From Actinacidiphila sp. DG2A-62 (GTDB taxonomy: Bacteria > Actinomycetota > Actinomycetes > Streptomycetales > Streptomycetaceae), in assembly GCF_035825295.1 (NCBI RefSeq), contig NZ_JAYMGI010000002.1, positions 8,375,501-8,439,500 of the forward strand: a stretch of DNA of 64,000 nt. The letters are read 5' to 3'. The translations under genes were made by a program, and so were the position numbers. Positions 7,399 to 16,085 of the stretch are shown here, in pieces. The notes under the pieces are model-generated. The model had not been told where the DNA came from. It saw only the letters and a program-made list of their open reading frames with translations, and searched no databases. Positions within the stretch are counted from its first letter, which is position 1; each line of letters begins with the position of its first letter.

Positions 7399-8640
7399 GT
7401 GACGCGCGGATCTTGGCCCGGCCCCGAGGACGGGTCGTCCGGTTCGGCCTATCCCGAGGAACTGTGGGAGCGGTTCCTGACCGACAACGAGCGGAACATC
7501 GCCGCCACCGCCCCCAAGGAACTGTCCGCCCGGGCCCGCGTCGCCGCCCGGCGGATCAGGGAGGAGAAGGAGCGCGCCGCGGCGAGAGGCGACCGGCGCC
7601 CAGGACCACCCGGCCGTCCCCGTCCCGCGCAGGACCGCCTGGACCTCTCCTCCGCCACCGCGGCCGCCCGCCGCGCGGCCCGCGCCGCCGAGGACGCCAA
7701 GGAGCGCCGCAAACGGCGCTGGATCAACGCCGTCGGGGTGCTGCTGGTGCTCGCCACGCTGGCCTTCGCGCTCACCGCCGGCCGCGTCTGGCCGGTCGTC
7801 ACCGGCGAGGGCGGTCGCGGCTCGACGGCCGCGCCGACCTCGACCCTGCCGCCCGAGACCGCCCGGCCGGCCGGGCCGCCCGCCGCCGTGCCCGAGCAAC
7901 GCGCCACCCTCCAGCGGCCGTTCGCCGGATCACCCGCCGAGGTGTGGGGCGACGGCGCCGCCGCCATCGTGCCGCCGGCCGCGATCCCGTACTTCGCCGT
8001 GACCAGGGACCGCGTCGCCGACGGCCTGCGGCTGGCCAAGGACCTGATGGTGGCCACCGGTCTCGACCCCGCGGTCCTCGCCGGCGGGAGCACCGACGCG
8101 GTCAGCAAGCTCATCGACGCGCACTCCGGCGGCGCGCGCGGCACCCTGGCGGACGGCCTCGCCCACCCGACCGCCGCCGACGACCCGACCGCGCTGCTCA
8201 GCAGGTTCGGGCCCGAGGCGCGCCTGGTCGGCGACACGGTGAAGGTGCGCGGCCGGATGACCCTCGGCGTCGGCGACACCTACGGAGGCGCCCGCATCCT
8301 GGCCGACTACACCTTCGTCTACCCGGTGCGCAGGGCCTCCGACACCGGCGCGTCCCCGGAGATCACCAGGACCGTGGTGCGGCGCACCGTCACCGTCGAA
8401 CTCCCCGCCGACGTCCAGCGCCCGGCCCGCATCGACTCGCTGCTGCTCGCCGGCTGGACCGCGCAGATCGCGGGCGTCGACTGCGGCGTCCACGACGGCT
8501 TCCTGCACCCGCGCTTCGACGGCGGCGGCGCCCGCGTCGCCGCGCCCGCGCACGGGCCGGGCGTCGATCCCTACGACCGCAGCAAGCCGGTCGCCGACGG
8601 CACGGGCACCCTCGACTGCGTGCGCGCACTGCGCGTCTGA
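7399..8640 (+). CDS. Single-pass membrane protein of unknown function
   Basis: 413 residues from the GTG at 7399, chosen because GGGGGAG (7386-7392) precedes it by 6 nt. A hydrophilic, Arg/Ala-rich cytoplasmic region (residues 1-107) includes YPEELWERFLTDNERNIA and a charged coiled-coil-like stretch. One membrane helix follows at about 108-127, then a Pro/Thr linker and a folded extracytoplasmic domain (about 170-413). The latter has two Cys near the end (DCGVHDGF and TLDCVRAL) that could form a disulfide bond. No catalytic motif is visible. A terminator hairpin follows the stop. Confidence 0.75.
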   Translation: MTRGSWPGPEDGSSGSAYPEELWERFLTDNERNIAATAPKELSARARVAARRIREEKERAAARGDRRPGPPGRPRPAQDRLDLSSATAAARRAARAAEDAKERRKRRWINAVGVLLVLATLAFALTAGRVWPVVTGEGGRGSTAAPTSTLPPETARPAGPPAAVPEQRATLQRPFAGSPAEVWGDGAAAIVPPAAIPYFAVTRDRVADGLRLAKDLMVATGLDPAVLAGGSTDAVSKLIDAHSGGARGTLADGLAHPTAADDPTALLSRFGPEARLVGDTVKVRGRMTLGVGDTYGGARILADYTFVYPVRRASDTGASPEITRTVVRRTVTVELPADVQRPARIDSLLLAGWTAQIAGVDCGVHDGFLHPRFDGGGARVAAPAHGPGVDPYDRSKPVADGTGTLDCVRALRV

Positions 8641-8650
8641 CCGTCCCCGC

Positions 8651-8675
8651 CCCCCGGCGCCGCCCTCGCCGGGGG
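8651..8675. terminator. Terminator hairpin between convergent genes
   Basis: CCCCCGGCG (8651-8659) pairs with CGCCGGGGG (8667-8675) around a 7-nt loop. It follows the stop at 8640 and precedes the convergent gene end at 8711. Confidence 0.7.
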
Positions 8676-8710
8676 CTCCGGGGCGCCACGCGTGCCAGGG
8701 CGTCGGCGTG

Positions 8711-9205
8711 TCAGGGCCTCCGGGCCGTCAGCGCCGCGCAGCGCAGGTCCAGGCCGTGGGCGGTGCGGCGGAAGACCGACCGCAGGCCGGGGCGCAGCGC
8801 GCGCAGGAAGGCCCGCGCCACCGGTGTGCCGTCGGCGGCGATCGTCCACCGCACCATGGCGCCGCCGGCCACCGGCTCGATCCGCCACTCCTCCATCAGC
8901 GCGCAGAGCCCCGGGCGGTTGACGGTGTCGGCGCGGTAGGCGTAGCGGCGGGGGCGCTCGGCGACGAGCACGGTCTCCTCGGTGCGGGTGCCGCCGGACA
9001 CCACGACCGTGCGGCGGCCGTCGCCGTGGGCCTCCGCCCGTTCGACCCCGGCGAACCACGACGGCCAGGCGCCGGTCTCGTCGGCGAGGACGTGGTAGAC
9101 CTCGCCGGGCGAGGCGGCCAGGACGGCGCTGAATGCCATCCGCACCGGGGCCTCGTCGAGGAAGCCGGGTTCCACGGGGCGCAGTCGGCGCGGGGCACGG
9201 GCCAT
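8711..9205 (-). CDS. SRPBCC family protein (START-like lipid/ligand-binding fold)
   Basis: 164 residues with the polyketide cyclase/dehydrase-like SRPBCC pattern: an N-terminal beta strand, SPGEVYHVLADETGAWPSWFAGV, several antiparallel strands, and a long C-terminal helix (FLRALRPGLRSVFRRTAHGLDL). Members bind or transform hydrophobic ligands, and the ligand here is unknown. The gene follows the DeoR-type gene with a 9-bp gap on the same strand. TAACCT, which contains the upstream gene's TAA stop, lies 6 nt before the ATG, so the gene may be expressed both as part of an operon and from its own leaderless promoter. Confidence 0.82.
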   Translation of the reverse strand: MARAPRRLRPVEPGFLDEAPVRMAFSAVLAASPGEVYHVLADETGAWPSWFAGVERAEAHGDGRRTVVVSGGTRTEETVLVAERPRRYAYRADTVNRPGLCALMEEWRIEPVAGGAMVRWTIAADGTPVARAFLRALRPGLRSVFRRTAHGLDLRCAALTARRP

Positions 9206-9211
9206 GGCGGC

Positions 9212-9217
9212 AGGTTA
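9212..9217 (-). promoter_or_regulatory. TAACCT -10 element overlapping a stop codon
   Basis: Reading on the minus strand, TAACCT is followed by GCCGCC and then the ATG at 9205. Its first three bases are the TAA stop codon of the upstream DeoR-type gene. Confidence 0.45.
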
Positions 9218-10117
9218 CGCCGTGCCGCCGCCGTTGTCCGCCGGTCCGGCTCCCGGCCGGGAACCGGCCGTGGCGGCGCCCGCCGCGCCGTCGGCGGACG
9301 CGGGCTCCCCGGCGACGATCAGGTGGGCGAGGTGCTCGGCGATCTCCTCGCGCAGCACCTCGGGGATGCCGGCGTCGGTCACCAGCGTGTCCACGTCCTC
9401 CAGCGAGGCGAACGAACTCAGGCCCACCGTCCCCCACTTGGTGTGGTCGGCGATCACCACGACGCGGCGGGCGGAGCGCACGAACCGCCGGTTGGTCTCG
9501 GCCTCGGCGAGGTTCGGGGTGGACAGGCCCGCCTCCACCGAGATGCCGTGCACGCCGAGGAACAGCAGGTCGAAGTGGAGCGACTGGATCGCCCGGTCGG
9601 CGACCGGCCCGACCAGCGTCTCCGAGGGGGTGCGCACGCCGCCGGTGATCACCACGGTCGCCGTCGCCTCGGCGTGGTTGGCGCCCGGCCGGCGCTGCCC
9701 GGACTGGAAGACGTCGGCGACCCGCACCGAGTTGGTCACCACCGTCAGGTCCGGGACGTCCAGCAGGTGGTGGGCGAGCGCGAAGGTGGTGGTGCCGCCG
9801 GCCAGCGCGATCGCGCTGCCGGGCGCGACGAGCGTGGCGGCGGTCCTGGCGATGGCCTCCTTCGCGCCCAGCTCCAGACCCGACTTGGCCTCGAAGCCGG
9901 GCTCGTGGCTGCTGGCCTCCACCACCGGCACCGCGCCGCCGTGCACCTTCTCGACCACGCCCTGGCGGGCCAGCGCGTCCAGATCGCGGCGGACGGTCAT
10001 GTCGGAGACGTTCAGCCGCCGGGTCAGCTCGTTGACCCGCACCCCGCCGCGACGCCTGACCTCGTCGAGGATCAGAGCACGCCGCTGTTCCGCGAGGAGG
10101 TTCTGGTTGTCGCTCAC
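9215..10117 (-). CDS. DeoR/GlpR family transcriptional repressor
   Basis: 300 residues. An N-terminal DeoR helix-turn-helix (RGGVRVNELTRRLNVSDMTVR, about residues 24-45) is followed by a sugar-phosphate-isomerase-like effector domain with VVTNSVRVAD and VVVIADHTKWG. Such proteins repress sugar or polyol catabolic operons and are relieved by a phosphorylated sugar. No sugar transporter or kinase is adjacent, and the dhaKLM genes are 15 kb away, so the regulon is not evident. The start is the GTG at 10117. The C-terminal 30 residues are a Gly/Ala-rich tail. Confidence 0.88.
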   Translation of the reverse strand: MSDNQNLLAEQRRALILDEVRRRGGVRVNELTRRLNVSDMTVRRDLDALARQGVVEKVHGGAVPVVEASSHEPGFEAKSGLELGAKEAIARTAATLVAPGSAIALAGGTTTFALAHHLLDVPDLTVVTNSVRVADVFQSGQRRPGANHAEATATVVITGGVRTPSETLVGPVADRAIQSLHFDLLFLGVHGISVEAGLSTPNLAEAETNRRFVRSARRVVVIADHTKWGTVGLSSFASLEDVDTLVTDAGIPEVLREEIAEHLAHLIVAGEPASADGAAGAATAGSRPGAGPADNGGGTA

Positions 10118-10465
10118 CCGTGACCCCGTCCCGTCCGTGTCGTTGTCCACACCGTCCGCACCGGCGCCCGCCGGTGCCCGGCTGACGCCGGTGCGCTGCC
10201 GCCATCCTTCCACGCATGGCCCCGCCGGGTGTACGCCAGGTGACCGATCCGCCACCGCTCCGGCACCCGGGGCGCCGCCGGCCCCGCGGGCCCGGCGGAC
10301 GGGGACCGGGCGACCGGCCCGGGGAGCGCCGCCCGGGCCCGGTGGCTCGCGGTCCCGGAACGGTCGCCGTGCGTCACGATTGCGGCACGGTTCGCCATGA
10401 CCGCGACTAGCGCGCCGCGCGACCGGGCACCACCCCGGCACAGCACACGAGGAACGGGGGCACCA
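10118..10465. other. 348-bp divergent intergenic region
   Basis: No gene supported. It must hold promoters for the minus-strand DeoR-type gene and for the plus-strand gene starting at 10466. I could not identify a convincing -35/-10 pair or palindrome. An ATG at 10397 in frame with the downstream gene lacks a ribosome binding site. Confidence 0.4.
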
Positions 10466-12805
10466 GTGGCCACCGCATCGCACACCCACCCCGCCGCCCG
10501 CACCGAACTCGCCCTGGAACTCCTCGTGCACGGCGTCGGCGGCACCACCCCGCAGCAGATGCTCGGCGACCCGCGCACCGTACGGCTGGCCGGCGACGAG
10601 ACGGCCGGCATCCACCGCAGGGCCCGCGACGCCGACGCCGAGCAGCACCCCGAACGCCACCGCGACGAGCCCGTGCCCGAGGCGTACTGCTGGTCCAACC
10701 TGACCTCCGGCAACGCCGGCCGCGCGCTGTGGCTCCTGCTGCTGCCCTTCATGATCGCCAACCTCGCGCACTGGATGCGGCCGCCCTCGCTGCGCACCCG
10801 GCTCGCCCGCCTCTACGAGCTGATCGTCCGGCTGCTGGCGCTGACGCTGACCGTGCTGCTGGTCGCGGCCGTCTGCGAGGTCGCCCTCGACATCGTCGGC
10901 TGGCAGTGTGCCGGCCGGACCGGCTGCTCCCACGGCAAGTCCTGGATGGGCTTCGCCGCCGCCGCGCACGGCGGCTGGTGGAGCCTGCCGGGACGCCGGC
11001 TGCTGCTCGGCGCGAGCGCGCCCGTCGCACTGACCGCGCTGCTGTGGTGGCTGTCCCACCGCACCTGGTACGCCTACGAGTCGCAGCGCCCCGCCGCGCG
11101 GCCGGCGCCGCCGCCCGGCACTCCCTCCCTGGCGATGCCCGGATTCTGGTACGGCCGCCGGGCGGTCGCCCGGCTGCGCACCGCCCACACCGCCGCCGGC
11201 CTGCTGACCGTCGCGACCGCCCTCTACCTGCCCGCCCTCGCCCACGACACCGGGCGCGGCGGCCACGGCGGACCGCTGCCGGTGCTCGGCTGGACCGTCG
11301 CCGCGGCCACCACGGCGCTCGCGGCCGTCAGCGCGGGCGTGGTCTGCCGGGCCGACCGCACCCTCGACAACCTCGACGACACCCCCGACCTGCGCACCAC
11401 CCGGCTGCTGCTCACCGGATCGCCCGCCGTCCTCGTCGCCGCCGCGGTCTACGGCGCCTGGGCCAGGCCGGGCTGGACCTCGGACGGGCGGCTGCCCTCG
11501 GCCCAGGCGTTCTCCGCGCTCACCGTCGTCCAGGGCGCCCTGATCGCCGCGCTCGCCGTCGTCGCCGTGCTGCTGCACCGCACCCCGCCCGCCGACTTCG
11601 AGGACTGCGGGGTGGCGCTGCGCGGGCTCGCCGGGCCCGCCGTCGCCCTGCTCGGCTGCGCCCTGGGCGGCGTGCTCACCGGCGGCGTCGCCCAGCGCTG
11701 CGCGGACTGGCTGGACGGCGGCCGCACCCCGGGCGACCACGGCAGCCCCCTGGTCGGGCCGCCCGCCGTGCTCACCTGGGAGGCGTCGGTGATCCCGGCG
11801 ATCCTCGGGCTGCTCGCCCTCGGCGCCGGCGTGCTCGGGTGGCGGCTGACCCGGCGCGAGCACGCGCTGCGCGCGGACGTCGAACGGCTCTACCCCGGCG
11901 AAGAGCACCACGCGGGCCGCACCCGGCAGATCGCCCGGGCCATCGCCCGCGCCGGACTCACCGACTCCGCGCCGATGCTCGTCGCCGTCTTCTGCGGCGC
12001 GGCGTTCGCGCTCGGCGCCGGGGCGGTGGCCGGCGCCTGGGCGGGCGGCGGCACTCCCGACGAGGTCGCCGCGCACGCGCCCCGGGTGCTCTCGGCGACC
12101 GCCGACGCCTGCCAGACGCTGGGCTCCTGGCTGGTCGGCGCCGGGGTGCTGGCGCTCGTCGCGCTCGGCCGGCGCGCCTACCGCGACGCCTCGGCCCGCC
12201 GCACCGTCGGCATCCTGTGGGACGTCGGCACCTTCTGGCCGCGCGCCGCCCACCCCTTCGCGCCGCCCTGCTACGCCGAGCGCGCGGTGCCCGACCTGAG
12301 CTGGCGGATGTCCACCTGGACCGCCCAGACCGGCGGACGGATCGTCCTGTCCGGCCACTCCCAGGGCAGCGTGCTGTCGGCCGCCGCCGTCTGGCAGCTC
12401 GACCCCGAGGTGCGCGGCCGGGTCGCGCTGCTCACCTACGGCTGCCCGCTCGCCCGGCTCTACGGCCGGTGGTTCCCCGCCCACTTCGGCACCGCCCGGC
12501 TGCGCTCGCTGCACGAGGACATGCACACCTGGAGCAACCTGTGGCGCAGCACCGACCCGATCGGCGGCCCGGTCGACCTCAAGCCCACCCGTCCCGGCGC
12601 CGAGGACGTCGACTGCGGGCCGCTGCTCGACCCCGCGGCCTACGGCCGCAGCGCCCGCCACCCGCTGCCCGAGCCGATCCTCGGCCACTCCGACTACCAG
12701 GCCGACCCGGCCTTCGCCGAGCAGCGCGCCCTGCTGCTCGCCCGGCTGCCCCAGCCGGCCCCGCGGCTGCCCGCTCAGGGCAGCTCGGGCAGATCCTCCG
12801 GGTAG
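10466..12805 (+). CDS. Large multi-pass membrane protein with alpha/beta-hydrolase motif
   Basis: 779 residues from the GTG at 10466 (GGGGGC 6 nt upstream); an in-frame ATG at 10397 has no ribosome binding site. It opens with a cytoplasmic segment (ALELLVHGVGGTTPQQML) that resembles the first strand and oxyanion loop of an alpha/beta hydrolase. About eight to ten hydrophobic helices follow. The C-terminal cytoplasmic part contains the nucleophile elbow GHSQGS (Ser near residue 632) and a late His-containing segment (ILGHSDYQADPAF). So the hydrolase fold seems split by a membrane domain. Substrate unknown, lipid or ester hydrolysis at the membrane is a guess. Its 3' end overlaps the convergent AAA+ gene by 31 bp. 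Confidence 0.75.
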   Translation: MATASHTHPAARTELALELLVHGVGGTTPQQMLGDPRTVRLAGDETAGIHRRARDADAEQHPERHRDEPVPEAYCWSNLTSGNAGRALWLLLLPFMIANLAHWMRPPSLRTRLARLYELIVRLLALTLTVLLVAAVCEVALDIVGWQCAGRTGCSHGKSWMGFAAAAHGGWWSLPGRRLLLGASAPVALTALLWWLSHRTWYAYESQRPAARPAPPPGTPSLAMPGFWYGRRAVARLRTAHTAAGLLTVATALYLPALAHDTGRGGHGGPLPVLGWTVAAATTALAAVSAGVVCRADRTLDNLDDTPDLRTTRLLLTGSPAVLVAAAVYGAWARPGWTSDGRLPSAQAFSALTVVQGALIAALAVVAVLLHRTPPADFEDCGVALRGLAGPAVALLGCALGGVLTGGVAQRCADWLDGGRTPGDHGSPLVGPPAVLTWEASVIPAILGLLALGAGVLGWRLTRREHALRADVERLYPGEEHHAGRTRQIARAIARAGLTDSAPMLVAVFCGAAFALGAGAVAGAWAGGGTPDEVAAHAPRVLSATADACQTLGSWLVGAGVLALVALGRRAYRDASARRTVGILWDVGTFWPRAAHPFAPPCYAERAVPDLSWRMSTWTAQTGGRIVLSGHSQGSVLSAAAVWQLDPEVRGRVALLTYGCPLARLYGRWFPAHFGTARLRSLHEDMHTWSNLWRSTDPIGGPVDLKPTRPGAEDVDCGPLLDPAAYGRSARHPLPEPILGHSDYQADPAFAEQRALLLARLPQPAPRLPAQGSSGRSSG

Positions 12806-15204
12806 AGCAGCTGCAGTTCCTCGTGCGTGGGTTCGTCGACGTGCGCGAGCCGCACCGCGTGCCGCTCCACCATCGCCTCGAACGTCTGCCGCGCGGTGCG
12901 GCCGTTGCCGAAGCCCGGCCCCTTGGGCAGCGCGGTGAAGAACTTCAGCAGCGCCTCGTCGGTGTCCTCGCCGAGCGCGTACTCGTGCTCCGCGGCCTGC
13001 GAGCGCACGATCCGCAGCAGCTCCTCGGAGGTGTAGTCGCCGAAGGTGATGGTGCGTGAGAACCGCGACGCCACGCCGGGGTTGGAGGCCAGGAAGCGCT
13101 CCATCTCCGCGGTGTAGCCGGCCACGATCACCACCACCGCCTCCCGGTGGTCCTCCATCAGCTTCACCAGCGTGTCGATCGCCTCGCGCCCGAAGTCCCG
13201 GCCCGCGTCCTCCGGCGCCAGCGCGTACGCCTCGTCGATGAACAGCACGCCGCCGCGGGCCCGGTCGAACGCCTCCTGGGTGCGGATCGCCGTCGAGCCG
13301 ATGTGCTCGCCGACCAGGTCCACCCGGGAGACCTCGACCAGATGGCCGCGCTCCAGTACGCCGAGCGACGCCAGGATCTCCCCGTAGAGCCGGGCCACGG
13401 TGGTCTTGCCGGTGCCGGGGGAGCCGGTGAACACCAGGTGCCGGCGCGCCGAGGGCGCCTTCAGGCCCGCCTTCTCCCGCCTGCGGCCGACCGAGATCAG
13501 GTCGATCAGTGTGCGCACCTCGCGCTTGACGCCGTCCAGGCCGACCAGCGCGTCCAGGTCCGCCAGCACCTCGTCGCCCTGCCGGGCGGCCGGCGCGGGA
13601 GCGGGCGGCGGCGCCTGCTCGGGGACCCCGGCCAGCAGGCCGTAGGACGCCTGCTGTCCGGACGGCTGCCCGGCCGTCAGCCGGGACGCGGACCCGGCGG
13701 GCGGCGCCGACCCCGGAACGGGCGCCGGCACGTCGTCGGTGGCGGCGCGGTCGCTGGTGCAGTCCTCGGTCACCGGACCCGGCTCGGCGAACTCGTACCC
13801 ACCGCGCGCGCACCGTTCGGTACGGCAGCGGGTCAGCGTCGAACGGCAGCCGTCGATGACGTGGAAGCCGTAGCCGCGGCTGCCGACCACCCGGACGCCG
13901 GTGAACGAGCCGCGACCGCCCGCCGACACGTACACCCCGGCCTCCGCGGGTCCGGTGACCGTGCAGCGCTCCAGCGCCGGGTCCGCGCCCTTGGTGACGA
14001 TCACGCCGGTCGCGGCGCCGTCTATGGACACCTGCGCCAGGGTGCCGCCGCTGCCGTGGTCGCGGAACCACGCCCCGGTCGCCGCCTCGCGGATGCGGCA
14101 GTCGTCCAGCTGGACGTTCGCCCCGTCGCTCACCGACACCGCGGTGTTGCGGATCTGGCTGAAGTCGCTGTCCACCACGTCCGCGCGCGACCCGCGGTCC
14201 AGCACGAACAGCGCGTCCGGCACGTCGTGCACGCGGCAGCCGTCCAGTATGGCCACCGCGCCGTCGCTCACCCAGACCGCCGGGTAGTCGCCGGTGCTGT
14301 CGTGGATCTCGCACTGGTTGGCGTCCGCCCGGGTGCCCGGGTCCCACACCGACAGGCCGTTGCGTCCGAAGCGGCGCACGCTGGAGCGGGTCAGCGTCAG
14401 CACCGAACGGGCCCGCAGGTCGACCGCGTTCTCCGGGATGTCGTGGATGTCGCAGTCGGCCAGCGCCAGCACCGCGTCGGTGTCCAGGCTGATCCCGTCG
14501 CCCGTGGTGCGGTGCACCTGGCAGTCGGTGAACTGGCCCGCGCCCTGCTGCGAGATCTGCACACCCGCGCCGCGGACCTCGTACACCTCGCAGCCCACCG
14601 CCTCCAGCGAGCTGTTCTCCCCGGTCACCGACAGGCCCGCGCCCGACGCGTGGTGCACCCGGCAGCGCACCAGCCGCGGCGTGGCGCCGCCGCGCACCGA
14701 CACCCCGCTCTGCGCCGCGGCCACCACCTCGCACTCCTCGAACAGCCCGCCCGCGCCGTCCAGCACGCTGATGCCGACCCCGCCGGGGTTGTCCACCGTG
14801 CAGCCGCGCACCGTCGGCCGGGCACCGTCGCGCACCTCGAGACCCACCGCCGAGCGGGTGTTCAGCCGCAGCCCGGACAGCTCCGGCGCGCACGCCTCGA
14901 CCAGCAGCGCCGCCGAGGAGATGTCCTGACCCTCCACCAGCAGGTCCTGCACAGTGGCCGCGGCCCGGACGGTCAGCGCGACCCCGGAAGCGGGCGCGAT
15001 CCGCACCGTCCCGGGACCGTCCGCGCAGCGCAGCGTCACCGCGCGGTCCAGCACCAGATTCTCCCGGTAGGTCCCCGAACTGACCGACAGCACGTCACCC
15101 TCGGCCGCCGCGGCGATCGCGGCCGCCACGGTCTCGTACTCGCCGGTGCGGCGGCGCCACCGCGAGTTGTTCGGGTTGGTGACCTGCACCACGCCATGTG
15201 CCAT
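12775..15204 (-). CDS. Right-handed beta-helix repeat protein fused to a CbxX/SpoVK-type AAA+ ATPase
   Basis: 809 residues. Residues about 1-45 resemble the start of pectate-lyase-like proteins (periodic VAAAIAAAAEGDVLSVSSGTY). Residues about 50-490 are roughly eighteen parallel beta-helix coils with recurring C-x-V/I-H-D and G-x-G-I/V-x-V patterns. A Pro/Ala-rich linker (500-545) leads to an AAA+ domain of the CbxX/CfqX family, related to EccA of type VII secretion and SpoVK, with Walker A GSPGTGKT and Walker B GGVLFIDEAYAL. There is no signal peptide, so it is cytoplasmic. The fusion suggests a remodelling ATPase with a built-in target-recognition solenoid. No ESX secretion genes are adjacent. 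The start at ATG 15204 follows GGTGGGG at about 11 nt. Confidence 0.85.
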   Translation of the reverse strand: MAHGVVQVTNPNNSRWRRRTGEYETVAAAIAAAAEGDVLSVSSGTYRENLVLDRAVTLRCADGPGTVRIAPASGVALTVRAAATVQDLLVEGQDISSAALLVEACAPELSGLRLNTRSAVGLEVRDGARPTVRGCTVDNPGGVGISVLDGAGGLFEECEVVAAAQSGVSVRGGATPRLVRCRVHHASGAGLSVTGENSSLEAVGCEVYEVRGAGVQISQQGAGQFTDCQVHRTTGDGISLDTDAVLALADCDIHDIPENAVDLRARSVLTLTRSSVRRFGRNGLSVWDPGTRADANQCEIHDSTGDYPAVWVSDGAVAILDGCRVHDVPDALFVLDRGSRADVVDSDFSQIRNTAVSVSDGANVQLDDCRIREAATGAWFRDHGSGGTLAQVSIDGAATGVIVTKGADPALERCTVTGPAEAGVYVSAGGRGSFTGVRVVGSRGYGFHVIDGCRSTLTRCRTERCARGGYEFAEPGPVTEDCTSDRAATDDVPAPVPGSAPPAGSASRLTAGQPSGQQASYGLLAGVPEQAPPPAPAPAARQGDEVLADLDALVGLDGVKREVRTLIDLISVGRRREKAGLKAPSARRHLVFTGSPGTGKTTVARLYGEILASLGVLERGHLVEVSRVDLVGEHIGSTAIRTQEAFDRARGGVLFIDEAYALAPEDAGRDFGREAIDTLVKLMEDHREAVVVIVAGYTAEMERFLASNPGVASRFSRTITFGDYTSEELLRIVRSQAAEHEYALGEDTDEALLKFFTALPKGPGFGNGRTARQTFEAMVERHAVRLAHVDEPTHEELQLLYPEDLPELP

Positions 15205-15384
15205 CGGGAAGCTGTACCCCACCTCTTGCGTCGGCCGACCGGGGGTCAACCGTAGCGCGCGCGACGGGCGTTGCGTGACGCCCGCCCGTCCGCCGGACAC
15301 CGCCGGGACACCTCCCGCGGCCGGAAAACGGCGGCGCGTGCGCCACCGCCGCGCGGCAGCCGGCGTACGCGTCCGGCGCGGGAC

Positions 15385-16035
15385 TCAGCCGCCCGCGCCC
15401 GCCCGACCCCAGTCCTGGCCCACCCTGGCCCACTCGCGCTCCCAGGAGTCCAGCCGGCGGCGCATCAGACGCCACATCACCAGCGCGCGACCGATCAGCA
15501 CCACGCCGCACGTCGCGGCGCCGACGGCTATGCCGGCCAGCACCGCGTGGGTGGCCGCGGTCGGCCCGTCCAGCGGCGCCGGCACCAGGTCGCCGCGGCG
15601 GTCGGTCCACACCTGGACCTTGCCCGTGCGCCACACCTCGACATCGGCGGCGACCTTCTTGGTGCGCGGAGTGCCGTCGGGCGCGGTCCAGCGCAGGATG
15701 TCGCCCTTGCGGCCGTCGTCGACGGCCTGGGAGGCGCCGGCGCCGCGGTCCGAGGAGGCCGACATGATGGTGGCCGTCACCAGCGTGCGCGAGGCGCGCT
15801 GGCTGCGCACGACGCCCTGCAGGGTGCGGTCCACCGACTGTCCGGCCCACCAGCCGACGAGCGGGGACAGGCAGAAGAGCACGGTGGTCACCACGCCGAG
15901 GCAGGCCTCGACGACATCGGTCCTGCGGCGCAGCGCGTTGCGCCGCCACCGCCAGCCGGCCTTCCTCAGCCGGACCCGGCCCGCTCTGCCGGACCCCGGT
16001 CGGCGACGCGCCGACGGGCGCCTCGACGGTCCCAC
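15385..16035 (-). CDS. Rv1733c-type two-helix membrane protein
   Basis: 216 residues from a GTG start (GGGGG about 9 nt upstream). Two membrane helices at about residues 45-65 and 165-187 flank an extracytoplasmic domain with RTKKVAADVEVWRTGKVQVWTD, the layout of the actinobacterial Rv1733c family of unknown function. The N-terminus is strongly basic. The gene is 180 bp downstream of the AAA+ gene start on the same strand and 50 bp downstream of... no, before the MOSC gene end, so it is probably transcribed on its own or with the MOSC gene at 16086. Confidence 0.78.
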   Translation of the reverse strand: MGPSRRPSARRRPGSGRAGRVRLRKAGWRWRRNALRRRTDVVEACLGVVTTVLFCLSPLVGWWAGQSVDRTLQGVVRSQRASRTLVTATIMSASSDRGAGASQAVDDGRKGDILRWTAPDGTPRTKKVAADVEVWRTGKVQVWTDRRGDLVPAPLDGPTAATHAVLAGIAVGAATCGVVLIGRALVMWRLMRRRLDSWEREWARVGQDWGRAGAGG

Positions 16036-16085
16036 GTGCGGCCACCCCCTTCACCCGCGCACCCCGCGTACGCCTGCCGAGTCAC

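Noticed and set aside
9215..14893. A continuous 1892-codon minus-strand frame
   Set aside because: Stop codons are rare in such GC-rich DNA. The frame is only real in its last 300 codons (DeoR-type regulator), and the rest lies opposite or out of frame with the membrane hydrolase and AAA+ genes.
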